From Streptomyces bathyalis (GTDB lineage: Bacteria; Actinomycetota; Actinomycetes; Streptomycetales; Streptomycetaceae), in NCBI RefSeq assembly GCF_015910445.1, contig NZ_CP048882.1, positions 6,755,501-6,819,500 on the forward strand: a stretch of DNA of 64,000 bases, written 5' to 3'. The notes beneath the pieces are model-generated. The model was not told where the DNA came from, did not search any database, and saw only the letters and a program-made list of their open reading frames with translations. Numbering within the stretch: the stretch's first letter is position 1; each line of letters begins with the position of its first letter. This document shows positions 39,583 to 48,765 of this stretch, one piece after another. The translations under genes were made by a program, and so were the position numbers.

Positions 39583-40745
39583 GCGTCCCCCAGGAGTTCG
39601 TCGTTGTGTTCGCCGAGGAGCGGTGGATGGCGGCGCATCCGTGCCGGGGTGCGCCCCAGCTTTACGGGGAAGCCGAGGACGCGCTTCCTGCCGGACACGG
39701 GGTGCTCGTACTCCTCGACCATGCCGCGCGCTGTGGCATGCGGGTCCGGGTCGTCTCCGAGCAGCTGCTCGTAGTCCAGGATCGGCCCCGCGGGCACGCC
39801 CGCGTCGAGGAGCTTGGCGACGGTCTCGCTGGTGGTCTCGGCCGCCAGCCGTCCTTCGAGCATCGCGATCAGCTCCGCCCGGTGCTCCATGCGCGTGGGG
39901 TTGGTGACGAACCGTTCGTCCGCCACGAGGTGTTCGAGGCCGAGCGCGCCGCAAAGCCGCTCCCACAGGCGCTGGGTGTTGGCGGCGACGGTGACGTATC
40001 CGTCCGCGGTACGCACGGCTTGGTACGGGGCTGTCATCCGGTGCGCTGAGCCGAGGCGCCGGGGCGGACGTCCTGTGGAGAAGAACTCCGTGGACTCCCA
40101 CACCGACATGGCCAGCACCGCTTCGTACAGTGAGGTCTCCAGGTACTGGCCCTCTCCGGTGCGCGTGCGGTGCACGTACGCGCCCAGGATGGCGACCGCG
40201 CACAGCATCCCGGCGCCGAGATCGCCCACGGGCAGGCCGCACTTGACCGGGGCCCCGTCTCCTTCGCCCGTGACGCTGAGGGCGCCGGCCATGCTCTGGG
40301 CGATGAGGTCGTATCCGGGACGTTGGGCGTAGGGGCCGTACTGCCCGAAGCCCGAGATCGACGCGTAGACGATGTCCGGCCTGGTCTTGCGTGCGGCCTC
40401 GTAGCCGACGCCCAGCCGGTCGGCGACTCCGGGACGGAAGTTCTCCACGACGACGTCCGCGTCCGCGACGAGTGTGTGGAAGTCCCGCTGCCCCTCATCG
40501 GAGCGCAGATCGAGGGCGACGCTGCGCTTGTTGCGGTTCAGCGCGTGGAAGGAGGCACTGTCGTGGCCGGGCGCCGGCGCGTCCCAGCCGCTGCGGGTCT
40601 GGTCGCCGGTGCCGGGCGGTTCGACCTTGATCACGTCCGCGCCGAGGTCGGCGAGGAGCATCGTGCAGTACGGGCCCGCCATCACCTGCGTGAGGTCGAT
40701 GACGCGTACGCCTTCGAGGGCGCCCGTGTTCTGGCCTGTCGTCAC
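39579..40745 (-). CDS. CaiB/BaiF (class III) CoA-transferase
   Basis: Product of 388 residues from GTG 40745, overlapping the upstream stop. Moves CoA between an acyl-CoA donor and a carboxylic acid. Signatures are GVRVIDLTQVMAGPYCTMLLADLGADVIKVEPP, LDLRSDEGQ, VVENFRPGV and SISGFGQYGPYAQRPGYDLIAQ. The catalytic aspartate is probably in GLPVGDLGAGMLCA near residue 165. It is related to formyl-CoA, succinyl-CoA:mesaconate or carnitine CoA-transferases. The substrate cannot be read from sequence. It sits mid-operon, so the pathway works on CoA-activated acids. Confidence 0.92.
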   Translation of the reverse strand: MTTGQNTGALEGVRVIDLTQVMAGPYCTMLLADLGADVIKVEPPGTGDQTRSGWDAPAPGHDSASFHALNRNKRSVALDLRSDEGQRDFHTLVADADVVVENFRPGVADRLGVGYEAARKTRPDIVYASISGFGQYGPYAQRPGYDLIAQSMAGALSVTGEGDGAPVKCGLPVGDLGAGMLCAVAILGAYVHRTRTGEGQYLETSLYEAVLAMSVWESTEFFSTGRPPRRLGSAHRMTAPYQAVRTADGYVTVAANTQRLWERLCGALGLEHLVADERFVTNPTRMEHRAELIAMLEGRLAAETTSETVAKLLDAGVPAGPILDYEQLLGDDPDPHATARGMVEEYEHPVSGRKRVLGFPVKLGRTPARMRRHPPLLGEHNDELLGDA

Positions 40746-43700
40746 TGCGGCGCCTCTCCTTCCGTGGCGGTCGCGGGGGACTCGTCCCCGGTGCCGCCGG
40801 TGGCCGGTGAACCGGTGAGCAGCGCGGCGCGCACCAGCTCGACGGGATGCCAGGCGTTGCGTTCCGTGCCGTGGAAGATCTGCTGCCGGCACGAGACCCC
40901 GCTCGCCGCGACGACGGTCCGGTCGCCCTCGGCGCTGATGGCGGGGAAGAGGCGGTCGCTGCCGACCGTCATGGACGTCTCGTAGTGCTCGGACTCGAAG
41001 CCGAACGAGCCGGCCATGCCGCAGCAGCCCGCGTCGAGTTCGACGACCTCGGCGCCGGGAATCCGCTTCAGCAGTTCGACGGTCGCCGCGGTGCCGACCT
41101 CGGCCTTCTGGTGGCAGTGGCCGTGGTAGAGGATGCGCCGGCTGGCGGGCCATGCGTCGGGCGCCAGCCGGAGCCGTCCGTCGTCGACGGCCTCGGTGAG
41201 CAGCTCCTCGACCTGGCGCACGCGGCCGGAGATGTCCGCGACCGCGGCGTCCTCCGGCAGCATGGCGCGGTGCTCGTCGCGGAGCGTCATCAGGCAGGAG
41301 GGTTCGCAGCCGACGACCGGTGAGCCGGCGGGAGAGTTCTCCGACAGCAGCCTCGTCAGCTTGCGGGCCTGGTCCTTCGCCTCGTCGAGCAGTCCCTTGG
41401 AGAAGGCGGACCGCCCGCAGCAGCCGCGCGACTCCAACGCGACGCGCCAGCCCGCCAGTTCGAGGAGTTCCACGGCGGCGCGGCCGATCCCGGGCTCGGT
41501 GTAGGTGGTGAAGGAGTCCGCGAGGTAGGTGACGGTGCCCTGGGATCCGGGCGGCACCGAGCCGGTCGCGGGCGCCGGCGCACCGGCCGCCTGGCCGCGC
41601 CGCCGGAACCAGCGCACGAGGTTGCCCCGCACGAAGACCGGCAGCGGCCGTGCCGGGGCGATGCCCAGCCACCGGTCCATGAGCCTGCGCAGGAACGGGA
41701 TGCGTCCGGGGAGGTTGGAGAGGGGCGCCGTGGCCGAGCCCATCCGGTTCAGCGAGCGGATCGAGGCGAACACCCGTGATCTGCGGGGGATTCCGTGCTC
41801 GTCGTGGTGGTGGGCGAGCGACTCCGCCTTGAGGGTGGCCATGTCGACGCCGAGGGGGCACTCGCTCTTGCACGCCTTGCACATCAGGCACAGGTCGAGG
41901 ACCTCATGGAGACGCTCGTCGCCCAGCGCACGGTGCGGGTCGGGTTCGGAGAGGGCCTTCACCAGGGCGTTGGCACGGCCGCGCGTGGAGTCCTCCTCCT
42001 TGAGCGTGGCCATGTACGAGGGGCACATGGTGCCCGCGTCGGCCTTGCGGCACAGCCCGATGTTCATGCAGCGGTCGGCGGCGCCGCGCATGCCGCCGAC
42101 GACCTCGAAGTCCAGGCGGGTGCGCAGCGGTCCGGCCGGCGGCAGCGCGGGGTCGCGGAGGTTGTCCGTCATGGACGGCGCGTCGACGATCTTGCCGGGG
42201 TTGAGGCGGTTCTCGGGGTCGAAGAGGCCCTTCACGCGCCGCATCGCCTCGTACAGTTCGTCGCCGAAGATCTCGCGGTTGAACTCGCTGCGTGCCAGTC
42301 CGTCGCCGTGCTCGCTGGAGTTGACGCCGCCGTACTCCCGCACGAGGTCCTTGATCTCCTCCGCGACCGACCGCATCGTCGCGACCTGCGACGGGTCGGC
42401 GGTGTCGACGAAGGGACGGATGTGCAGGCAGCCGACCGAACAGTGGCCGTAGAAGCCCGCGTTGAGGCCGTGACGGTCCAGGACCTGCTTGAAGCGCCGT
42501 GTGTAGTCGGCGAGATGGACCGGGTCGACGGCGGTGTCCTCGATGAAGGCCAGCGGGCGGCGCGTGCCCTCGCTGGCGGCCATCAGCAGGCCGAGGCTGG
42601 ACTTGCGGACCTTCAGCAGCGAGCCCTGCTGGGCGGGGGTGACGGCCTGGAGGGTGTGGTACCCGTGGCCGTGGCGCTTCCAGAGGGACGTGAGCCGCTC
42701 CAGCCTGCCGATGAGTTCCTTCTCGTCGTCGCCGGTGAAGCTGACGAAGAGCAGGGCCTCCGGGTCGCCTTCGAGGATGGAGCCGAGTGAGGCGTACTCG
42801 ATCTTCTTCCGTGACAGGTCGAGGATCGTGCGGTCCATCATCTCCACCGCCGACGGATCGCACGCCAGCGCGTCCTCGGTGGCGGCGATCGCCCCCGCCA
42901 CGGAGGTGAAGTGCCCGACGGCGATCACCGTCCGGGCGGGCTTCGGCACGAGGTCGACGAGGGCGCGGGTGGCCAGCACGAGGGTGCCCTCCGAGCCCAC
43001 GACGAACTTCGCCAGATCGAACTCCGCATCCGGACGGGCGAGTCGGTCCAGCCGGTAGCCGCACGCGCGGCGCCAGAACTGCGGCATGCCGCCGGCTATC
43101 GCCGCGTCGTTCTCCCGGACGATCCGCGGAAGTTCGCGGTAGAGACGCCCCTCCAGCGTCGGCAGCCCGGCGCGGTGTTCGCGCACCGCCTCGTCGACGG
43201 GGGCGAGGTGCGCCGTCGCCGAGTCCGAGAGCACGACGTCGAGTTCGCGCACGTGGTCGATCGTCATGCCGTAGCGGATCGAACCGCTGCCCGCCGAGTT
43301 GTTGCCGATCATTCCGCCGACGGTGGCCCGGTTGCTGGTGGAGGTGTCCGGTCCGAACATCAGCCCGTGCCCGGCAGCCGCCCGGTTGAGCTGGTCCTGC
43401 ACGACGCCCGCCTCGACCAGCGCGGTGCGGCCCTCCGCGTCGATCTCCACGATGCGGTTCATGTGGCGGGAGAGGTCCAGGACCAGACCGGGCCCGATGG
43501 TCTGCCCGGCCAGGGACGTACCGGCGCCGCGCGGCACGACGGGGATGCCCGCTTCGGCGGCGGCCGTCACGGCGGCCTGCACGTCGCCGGCGTGACGGGG
43601 GAAGACGACGCCCAGCGGCTTGATCGCGTACATGCTCGCGTCGCGGGAGAAGAGGTGCCGGGTGTACTCGTCGAAGAGGACGTCGCCCTCGATCTCACCG

Positions 43701-43777
43701 CGCAGACGGGCCTCGACCTGACGGGCCGTCTCCGTGGTGGCGGCCGCGGAAGGTGCGTCGCCGCTGATCGCTGTCAT
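40742..43777 (-). CDS. FAD- and Fe-S-binding 2-hydroxyacid dehydrogenase (YdiJ/GlcD-GlcF fusion type)
   Basis: Product of 1011 residues from ATG 43777. The N-terminal FAD-binding (PCMH) domain has VVPRGAGTSLAGQTIGPGLVLD and FGPDTSTSNRATVGGMIGNNSAGS. The FAD-linked oxidase C-terminal part is at about 230-530 (YGHCSVGCLHIRP, SSEHGDGLARSEF). Ferredoxin-like clusters occur near residues 569 and 631 (CMNIGLCRKADAGTMCP, CLMCKACKSECP). Two cysteine-rich CCG regions follow (CCGRSAFSKGLL near 782, CCGMAGSFGFE near 919). E. coli YdiJ, of similar length, oxidises D-2-hydroxyglutarate. Here D-2-hydroxyglutarate, D-lactate or a related acid is possible. Stop and next start overlap (GTGA). Confidence 0.92.
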   Translation of the reverse strand: MTAISGDAPSAAATTETARQVEARLRGEIEGDVLFDEYTRHLFSRDASMYAIKPLGVVFPRHAGDVQAAVTAAAEAGIPVVPRGAGTSLAGQTIGPGLVLDLSRHMNRIVEIDAEGRTALVEAGVVQDQLNRAAAGHGLMFGPDTSTSNRATVGGMIGNNSAGSGSIRYGMTIDHVRELDVVLSDSATAHLAPVDEAVREHRAGLPTLEGRLYRELPRIVRENDAAIAGGMPQFWRRACGYRLDRLARPDAEFDLAKFVVGSEGTLVLATRALVDLVPKPARTVIAVGHFTSVAGAIAATEDALACDPSAVEMMDRTILDLSRKKIEYASLGSILEGDPEALLFVSFTGDDEKELIGRLERLTSLWKRHGHGYHTLQAVTPAQQGSLLKVRKSSLGLLMAASEGTRRPLAFIEDTAVDPVHLADYTRRFKQVLDRHGLNAGFYGHCSVGCLHIRPFVDTADPSQVATMRSVAEEIKDLVREYGGVNSSEHGDGLARSEFNREIFGDELYEAMRRVKGLFDPENRLNPGKIVDAPSMTDNLRDPALPPAGPLRTRLDFEVVGGMRGAADRCMNIGLCRKADAGTMCPSYMATLKEEDSTRGRANALVKALSEPDPHRALGDERLHEVLDLCLMCKACKSECPLGVDMATLKAESLAHHHDEHGIPRRSRVFASIRSLNRMGSATAPLSNLPGRIPFLRRLMDRWLGIAPARPLPVFVRGNLVRWFRRRGQAAGAPAPATGSVPPGSQGTVTYLADSFTTYTEPGIGRAAVELLELAGWRVALESRGCCGRSAFSKGLLDEAKDQARKLTRLLSENSPAGSPVVGCEPSCLMTLRDEHRAMLPEDAAVADISGRVRQVEELLTEAVDDGRLRLAPDAWPASRRILYHGHCHQKAEVGTAATVELLKRIPGAEVVELDAGCCGMAGSFGFESEHYETSMTVGSDRLFPAISAEGDRTVVAASGVSCRQQIFHGTERNAWHPVELVRAALLTGSPATGGTGDESPATATEGEAPQ

Positions 43778-43880
43778 GTGGTGCGGACTCCAAGTGCTCG
43801 TGGACGCTGCGGAACCGGCGCCTGCGCGGCGCGGCCGGGGAAGCGCGCGGGGTGTGGGCGCGACGGGCTGAGCTGGTCGG

Positions 43881-45056
43881 TCACTCCTCGTCGCGCAACG
43901 TCACCAGCGCCGCGTCGAGACCGTCCGTGTCGACCGGGACTCCGGCGAGCTGGAGCCCCATCTGCACACCTGCGAGCGTGCCCGCGAGGGTGAGGTCGCT
44001 GAGGTGGCCGAGGTGGCCGATGCGGAAGACCCGCCCCGCCAGGCGCCCGAGACCGGCGCCCAGGGACATGTCGAACCGCTCCAGGATGATCTTGCGGAGC
44101 TTGTCGGCGTCGTGCCCGTCCGGCATCACCACGGCAGTGAGCGAGCCGGAGTGCTCCCGCTCGTCCTGGCAGAGAACCTCAAGTCCCCAGCCGCGCACGG
44201 CGGCGCGCGTGGCGGCGGCATGCCGCGCGTGCCGGGCGAAGACGTTGGGCAGGCCCTCCGCCTGCAGCATCCGCAGCGCCTCTTCCAGCCCGTACAGCAG
44301 GTTCGTGGCGGGGGTGTAGGGAAAGGAACCCTGCCGGTTCGCCTCGATGACGGGCGTCCAGTCCCAGAACACCTTCGGCAGTCGCGCGGTCCGGCTCGCC
44401 GCGAGTGCCTTGTCGCTGACGGCGTTGAAGCTCAGGCCCGGTGGCAGCATCAGCCCCTTCTGCGAGCCGGCCACGGTGACGTCGACGCCCCACTCGTCGT
44501 GGCGGTAGTCGATGGAGCCGAGCGAGGAGATGGTGTCGACGAGCAGCAGGGCCGGGTGGCCCGCCTCGTCCATGGCTCGCCGGATCTCGGGGATGCGGCT
44601 GGCCACGCCGGTCGAGGTCTCGTTGTGCACGACGCAGACGGCCTTGATCGCGTGCTCGGTGTCGGCGGCGAGCCGCTCGGCGAGCACTTCGGGATCGGCG
44701 CCGTGCCGCCAGTCGCCCGGGATGAAGTCGGTGGCGGTCTCGAGGCCCAGGTCATCCGCCATCCCGCGCCAGAGCGAGGAGAAGTGACCCGTCTCGAAGC
44801 TGAGGACGCGGTCGCCGGGGCTGAGGGTGTTGACCAGGGCCGCCTCCCAGGCACCCGTGCCGGAGGCGGGATAGATCAGGACAGGGCCCGTGGTCCCGAA
44901 GACCGGCCCCAGCGCCTCCAGCAGACGCAGCGTCAGCGCCGAGAACTCCGGCCCCCGGTGGTCGATGGTGGGCGCCGACATGGCGCGGAGCACCTGGTCG
45001 GGCACGTTGGTGGGGCCGGGGATCTGCAGGAAGTGGCGACCGGTGCGCGGGGTCAT
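43881..45056 (-). CDS. class V aminotransferase, serine/aspartate-glyoxylate type
   Basis: Product of 391 residues. The start is ATG 45056 (MTPRTGRHFLQIPGPTNVP) with GGGAGGAG upstream. PLP fold type I: IYPASGTGAWEAALVNTLSPGD, VVHNETSTG, LLLVDTISSLGSIDY, and the PLP lysine in VAGSQKGLMLPPGLSF near residue 200. NLLYGLEEALRM and FRIGHLGHL end the family pattern. Closest functional relatives are serine-glyoxylate aminotransferase and aspartate-glyoxylate aminotransferase (BhcA); family alone does not settle the donor. It leads the - strand operon, divergent from the IclR gene, with 103 bases to the dehydrogenase. Confidence 0.9.
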   Translation of the reverse strand: MTPRTGRHFLQIPGPTNVPDQVLRAMSAPTIDHRGPEFSALTLRLLEALGPVFGTTGPVLIYPASGTGAWEAALVNTLSPGDRVLSFETGHFSSLWRGMADDLGLETATDFIPGDWRHGADPEVLAERLAADTEHAIKAVCVVHNETSTGVASRIPEIRRAMDEAGHPALLLVDTISSLGSIDYRHDEWGVDVTVAGSQKGLMLPPGLSFNAVSDKALAASRTARLPKVFWDWTPVIEANRQGSFPYTPATNLLYGLEEALRMLQAEGLPNVFARHARHAAATRAAVRGWGLEVLCQDEREHSGSLTAVVMPDGHDADKLRKIILERFDMSLGAGLGRLAGRVFRIGHLGHLSDLTLAGTLAGVQMGLQLAGVPVDTDGLDAALVTLRDEE

Positions 45057-45079
45057 GTTCCGGCTCCTCCCAAAGGGTT

Positions 45080-45096
45080 GTGCCGCTGAGCGGCAC
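45080..45096. promoter_or_regulatory. palindrome in the aminotransferase/IclR divergent promoter
   Basis: GTGCCGCT-G-AGCGGCAC is a perfect 8-bp inverted repeat. Its right half, CGGCACGCTG, recurs as a direct repeat at 45111-45120. The site lies 24 bases upstream of the aminotransferase start and 58 bases upstream of the IclR start, well placed for control of both by the IclR protein. Confidence 0.55.
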
Positions 45097-45154
45097 GCTG
45101 TATCGTCACGCGGCACGCTGGAGCCTAAGGTTCCCCCACGGAACGAGTCAATGG

Positions 45155-45919
45155 ATGCAGAACGTCCTCAACGCCCTCCGGGCCCTCGAAGAAGTCGCCG
45201 TCCGCCAGCCGATCGGCGTCGCCGACCTGGCACGTGCCATGGGGCTGCCCAAGTCCTCCGTGCAGCGGACCCTGGTCACGCTGAAGGAGGCGGGGTGGAT
45301 CCGCTCCACCGGCTCGGCCCCCACCCGGTGGGTCGTCACCACCAAGGCGCTGCACGTCGGCCGGCACGCCACGGACGAACTCGGCCTGCGGGACATCGCG
45401 TTGCCGGTGATGGAGGAACTGCGCCGCCGCACCGACGAGACGGTCCACCTCGCGGTCCGCGAGGGCAGCAAGGTGGTGCTGGTCGAGCGCCTGGAGACCT
45501 CGCAGCCCGTGCGGATCATCCTGCCGCTGGGCCAGAACCTCTCGGTGCACGCCTCCGCCAACGGCAAGGCGGTGCTCGCGGCCGACCCCGAGGAGGCCGT
45601 CGAGCGCTACATCGCCCAGGGGCTCAGGGGATTCACCGAGACGACGATCACCGACGCGGCGAAACTGCGCGCGGAATTGGCCAGGACCCGTGAACGGGGC
45701 TGGGCGACGAATGCCGGTGAATGGCGCTCGGACGTCTCGGCTGTCGCCTCGGCGGTCATCGGAGAGGCCGGACTTCCGGTCGCGAGCATCAGTGTCAACG
45801 TTCCGACGAGCCGAATGTCGGACGAGGCGAGACCCGTCTACGGCGCTCTCGTCAACGAAGCGGCCAAGAGAATCAGTGCAGCTCTGGGACGCGCGCACGA
45901 GGGAGGCGACGGGAGTTGA
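45155..45919 (+). CDS. IclR family transcriptional regulator
   Basis: Product of 254 residues from ATG 45155 (MQNVLNALRALEE); an open frame from 45080 runs through the palindrome and is unlikely to be translated. The N-terminal winged HTH is at about residues 5-65 (GVADLARAMGLPKSSVQRTLVTLKEAGWI). The effector domain starts at about 80 (DIALPVMEELRRRTDETVHLAV), with LPLGQNLSVHASANGKAVLA and the C-terminal AGLPVASISVNVP strand. IclR proteins sense small carboxylates such as glyoxylate or aromatic acids. It is divergent from the catabolic operon and precedes the carrier gene by 221 bases, so it probably controls both. Confidence 0.93.
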   Translation: MQNVLNALRALEEVAVRQPIGVADLARAMGLPKSSVQRTLVTLKEAGWIRSTGSAPTRWVVTTKALHVGRHATDELGLRDIALPVMEELRRRTDETVHLAVREGSKVVLVERLETSQPVRIILPLGQNLSVHASANGKAVLAADPEEAVERYIAQGLRGFTETTITDAAKLRAELARTRERGWATNAGEWRSDVSAVASAVIGEAGLPVASISVNVPTSRMSDEARPVYGALVNEAAKRISAALGRAHEGGDGS

Positions 45920-45986
45920 AGGATCCTCACGCGAACCCTTGACGGGCCCCGACCCCCCTCACATACTCACCCAAGGCGAAAACCGG

Positions 45987-46003
45987 ATTCCGTATAGCGG
46001 AAT
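45987..46003. promoter_or_regulatory. ATTCCG-TATAG-CGGAAT palindrome upstream of the carrier gene
   Basis: A perfect 6-bp inverted repeat with a five-base centre lies 137 bases before the carrier start. TTCCGnnnnnCGGAA resembles operators reported for IclR-type regulators and differs from the GTGCCGCT site at 45080. Either could be the IclR target. No convincing -35/-10 is visible beside it. Confidence 0.5.
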
Positions 46004-46140
46004 AGTTAGGCGTTTTGCGGGCAATCCCCAGAAGCGCTCGCAAGGGCGGAGTCACAGGCCCGGAAAGGCTTCTGATTACCGCTCGGACAGGTGCCGGTAC
46101 GCCTTTGTACCGACCGTTCGACCGAAGGCGAGGAAGCCTC

Positions 46141-47568
46141 GTGTCAGATCATGTCATAGCCATCATCGGGTTGGTGCTGGTATTCGCCATCGCCACCTTC
46201 ACGAAGGTCCACATGGGCGCGCTCGCCATCGTGGCTGCATTTGTGGTCGGAAGCGGATTCGTGGGCAAGTCCGCGGACGACATATTCGGCGGCTTCCCGG
46301 GCGACCTGTTCGTCGTGCTCGTCGGTGTCACATTCCTTTTCGCCATCGCCAATAACAATGGGACGGTGAACTGGCTGGTCCAGTCCGCGACCCGGGCCGT
46401 GGGCGGCAGGATCGCACTCATACCCTGGGTGATGTTCCTGGTCACGGCCGTTCTGACGGCGACCGGTGCTGTCGTGCCCGCGGCCGTGGGAATCATCGCT
46501 CCCATCGGCATGGGATTCTGTGTGCGCTACCGGATCAACCCGGTGCTGATGGGGCTGCTCATCATCAACGGCGCCAGCGCCGGCGGATTCTCGCCGATCA
46601 GCATCTTCGGCAGCATCACGAACGGTGTCGTATCGCGGAACGAACTGGCCGGAAATCCGACGCTGCTCTTCGTCAGCTCATTCCTCTTCAACGTGGTCCT
46701 CAGCCTCGTCGTCTTCTTCCTGTTCGGTGGACGCGGCCTCCTCGGCCGCCGGGCGGAGGACACGCAGAAGGCGACGGAATCCGGGGACGACGAGGGCGGT
46801 TCGCTGGTGACGGCGGGCGCACCCGCCGGGTCGGGCGACAAGCCCGGCCTGGAGACGGACGGCGGCACCGGAGCGACGGCCGTCAAGGGCGGCGGAGCCC
46901 CCGCCCCCGCAACTGCTCCCTCAGGTGGGGGCGGTACGAGTGCCGTCGAGGTGGAGGAAGAGGCCGTACAGCTCACCGGCATCCGGGCCCTCACGCTGCT
47001 CGGGCTGGTCGGGATGGTCGTCGGGACCCTCTTCTTCGACCTGGACCCCGGCCTCATGGCACTCACCGTCGGCGTCGTGCTCACGCTCGTGAACCCCGCT
47101 TCCGCCAAGGGCGCAGTGGACGCCTGCGCGTGGTCCACGGTGCTCCTTGTCTGCGGCATCGTCACCTTCGTCACCATGATGGAGGAGATGGGGACGATCG
47201 ACTTCCTCGGCGACAGCGTCGCGGGGATCAACGCCCCGCTGCTGGCAGCCCTGTTGATCTGCTTCATCGGTGCGGTGGTCTCCGCCTTCGCCTCGACGAC
47301 CGGAATCCTGGGCGCGCTCATCCCGCTGGCCGTGCCCTTCCTTCAGGGCGGTCACGTCGGAGCGGTCGGCATGATCATCGCGCTGGCCATCTCCTCGTCC
47401 GTCGTCGACTCCTCGCCGTTCTCCACCAGCGGTGCGCTCGTGACGGCGAACGCGCCGAAGGAGCAACGCGAGATGGTCTTCAAGAAGCTCATGATCTGGG
47501 GATTCAGCATGGTCGCTCTCGCCCCTCCGGTGACGTGGCTGTTCTTCGTCATCCCGGGCTGGCTCTGA
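46141..47568 (+). CDS. MatC/SLC13-like dicarboxylate carrier
   Basis: Product of 475 residues from GTG 46141 with GAGGAAG upstream. About ten hydrophobic helices are visible. The N-terminal half matches the MatC pattern (HVIAIIGLVLVFAIATFTKVH, FPGDLFVVLVGVTFLFAIANNNGT, AVVPAAVGIIAPIG, NGASAGGFSPISIFGS). A hydrophilic loop of about 80 residues (about 200-280) splits the two halves; the second repeats SSSVVDSSPFSTSGALVTANAP. MatC carriers import malonate or other dicarboxylates. The loop is rich in Gly/Glu/Ala and probably cytoplasmic. It most likely brings in the acid processed by the adjacent enzymes. Confidence 0.88.
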   Translation: MSDHVIAIIGLVLVFAIATFTKVHMGALAIVAAFVVGSGFVGKSADDIFGGFPGDLFVVLVGVTFLFAIANNNGTVNWLVQSATRAVGGRIALIPWVMFLVTAVLTATGAVVPAAVGIIAPIGMGFCVRYRINPVLMGLLIINGASAGGFSPISIFGSITNGVVSRNELAGNPTLLFVSSFLFNVVLSLVVFFLFGGRGLLGRRAEDTQKATESGDDEGGSLVTAGAPAGSGDKPGLETDGGTGATAVKGGGAPAPATAPSGGGGTSAVEVEEEAVQLTGIRALTLLGLVGMVVGTLFFDLDPGLMALTVGVVLTLVNPASAKGAVDACAWSTVLLVCGIVTFVTMMEEMGTIDFLGDSVAGINAPLLAALLICFIGAVVSAFASTTGILGALIPLAVPFLQGGHVGAVGMIIALAISSSVVDSSPFSTSGALVTANAPKEQREMVFKKLMIWGFSMVALAPPVTWLFFVIPGWL

Positions 47569-47582
47569 GCACGCACCTTCGC

Positions 47583-47621
47583 CCGGGCGTGCGCTGCGGA
47601 CAACTCGCGGCGCACGCCCGG
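47583..47621 (+). terminator. hairpin after the carrier gene
   Basis: A 16-bp stem (47583-47598 with 47606-47621) has one G-U pair and a seven-base loop. It begins 15 bases past the stop. It closes the accessory cluster; the 219 bases up to rpe hold no supported gene. Confidence 0.8.
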
Positions 47622-47840
47622 CCGTTCGTGTCCGCCCGTGATTCCTGGGTGCGCCCCGCCCGCGTGCGGTCCGCGGCGGACCTGGCGAGTGCGAGCCGGT
47701 GGCCGCGCGGCGCCGCGTCCCCCTCGGATGGCATGATCCGCCGTGCGACACCCCGAACGCCCCGCGCCGCACGGTCAGGGCAGCACAGGCGGGGGCCGGC
47801 AGGCCCGGCCCGACGGTTCAGATAGGCAGGCACCAGGCAC

Positions 47841-48533
47841 ATGGCTCAGATCAGTCCCAGCATCCTCTCGGCCGACTTCGCTCGCCTCGCCGACGAGGCC
47901 GAAGCGGTGACCGGAGCGGACTGGCTCCATGTCGACGTCATGGACGGCCACTTCGTCCCCAACCTCACGCTCGGTGCACCCGTCGTCGAGGCGCTGAGCA
48001 AGGCGAGCGACATCCCTCTGGACTGCCACCTGATGATCGAGGAGCCGGACCGCTGGGCGCCGCAGTACGTGGAGGCGGGCGCCCGGTCCGTCACCTTCCA
48101 CGCGGAGGCCGCGGGCGCGCCCGTGCGGCTCGCCAGGGAGATCAAGGCGCTCGGCGCCCGCGCGTCGATGGCGCTCAAGCCCGCGACGCCCGTCGAGCTC
48201 TACGAGGACCTGCTGCCCGAGCTGGACATGTTGCTGGTGATGACCGTGGAGCCCGGATTCGGCGGGCAGGCGTTCCTCGACATAATGCTGCCGAAGATCC
48301 GCCGGGCCCGGCAGCTCATGGACAAGCACGGCCTCGAGATGTGGCTCCAGGTGGACGGAGGGGTCTCCGCCTCCACCATCGAGCAGTGCGCGGAGGCAGG
48401 CGCGGACGTCTTCGTCGCGGGATCTTCCGTCTACAGCACCGACGACCCCGCCGCGGCCGTCCGGGGACTGCGCCAGCAGGCGGAGGAGGCGGCACGCCGG
48501 GCAGAGGCTCCTTCGGGCGGTGGCCACCTGTGA
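47841..48533 (+). CDS. rpe: ribulose-phosphate 3-epimerase
   Basis: Product of 230 residues from ATG 47841. TIM-barrel epimerase of the pentose phosphate pathway. It begins AQISPSILSADFARLADEAE. DWLHVDVMDGHFVPNLTLG has the catalytic Asp and metal-binding His, DCHLMIEEPD follows, and MTVEPGFGGQAFLD and LQVDGGVSASTIEQCAEAGADVFVAGSSVY complete the active site. Length is normal. It marks the return to conserved gene order. Confidence 0.96.
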   Translation: MAQISPSILSADFARLADEAEAVTGADWLHVDVMDGHFVPNLTLGAPVVEALSKASDIPLDCHLMIEEPDRWAPQYVEAGARSVTFHAEAAGAPVRLAREIKALGARASMALKPATPVELYEDLLPELDMLLVMTVEPGFGGQAFLDIMLPKIRRARQLMDKHGLEMWLQVDGGVSASTIEQCAEAGADVFVAGSSVYSTDDPAAAVRGLRQQAEEAARRAEAPSGGGHL

Positions 48534-48765
48534 CCCCCTGACCCGGTGCTTTTCCCGGGACACGGCGCCGACGCCCATCGTTCGCAGGGGCTTCGTCCGG
48601 CGGATTCGGAACGCCCGTGCGGTGTGCGCACACTGGATTCAGGGTCCGGGACGGGCCGCGGAGCTGTTCGGCAGGCGCAGGATTGGGATCGAGGTCACCC
48701 GGGATCTGCAAGGATGAACGTCCAGCGCTGAGGCGTACGTATGGCAAGACAGTGAGGTGAGTGCG

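Noticed and set aside
45080..45154. Upstream extension of the IclR protein from GTG 45080
   Set aside because: It would run through the promoter palindrome and adds no family-like residues; ATG 45155 gives the normal IclR start.
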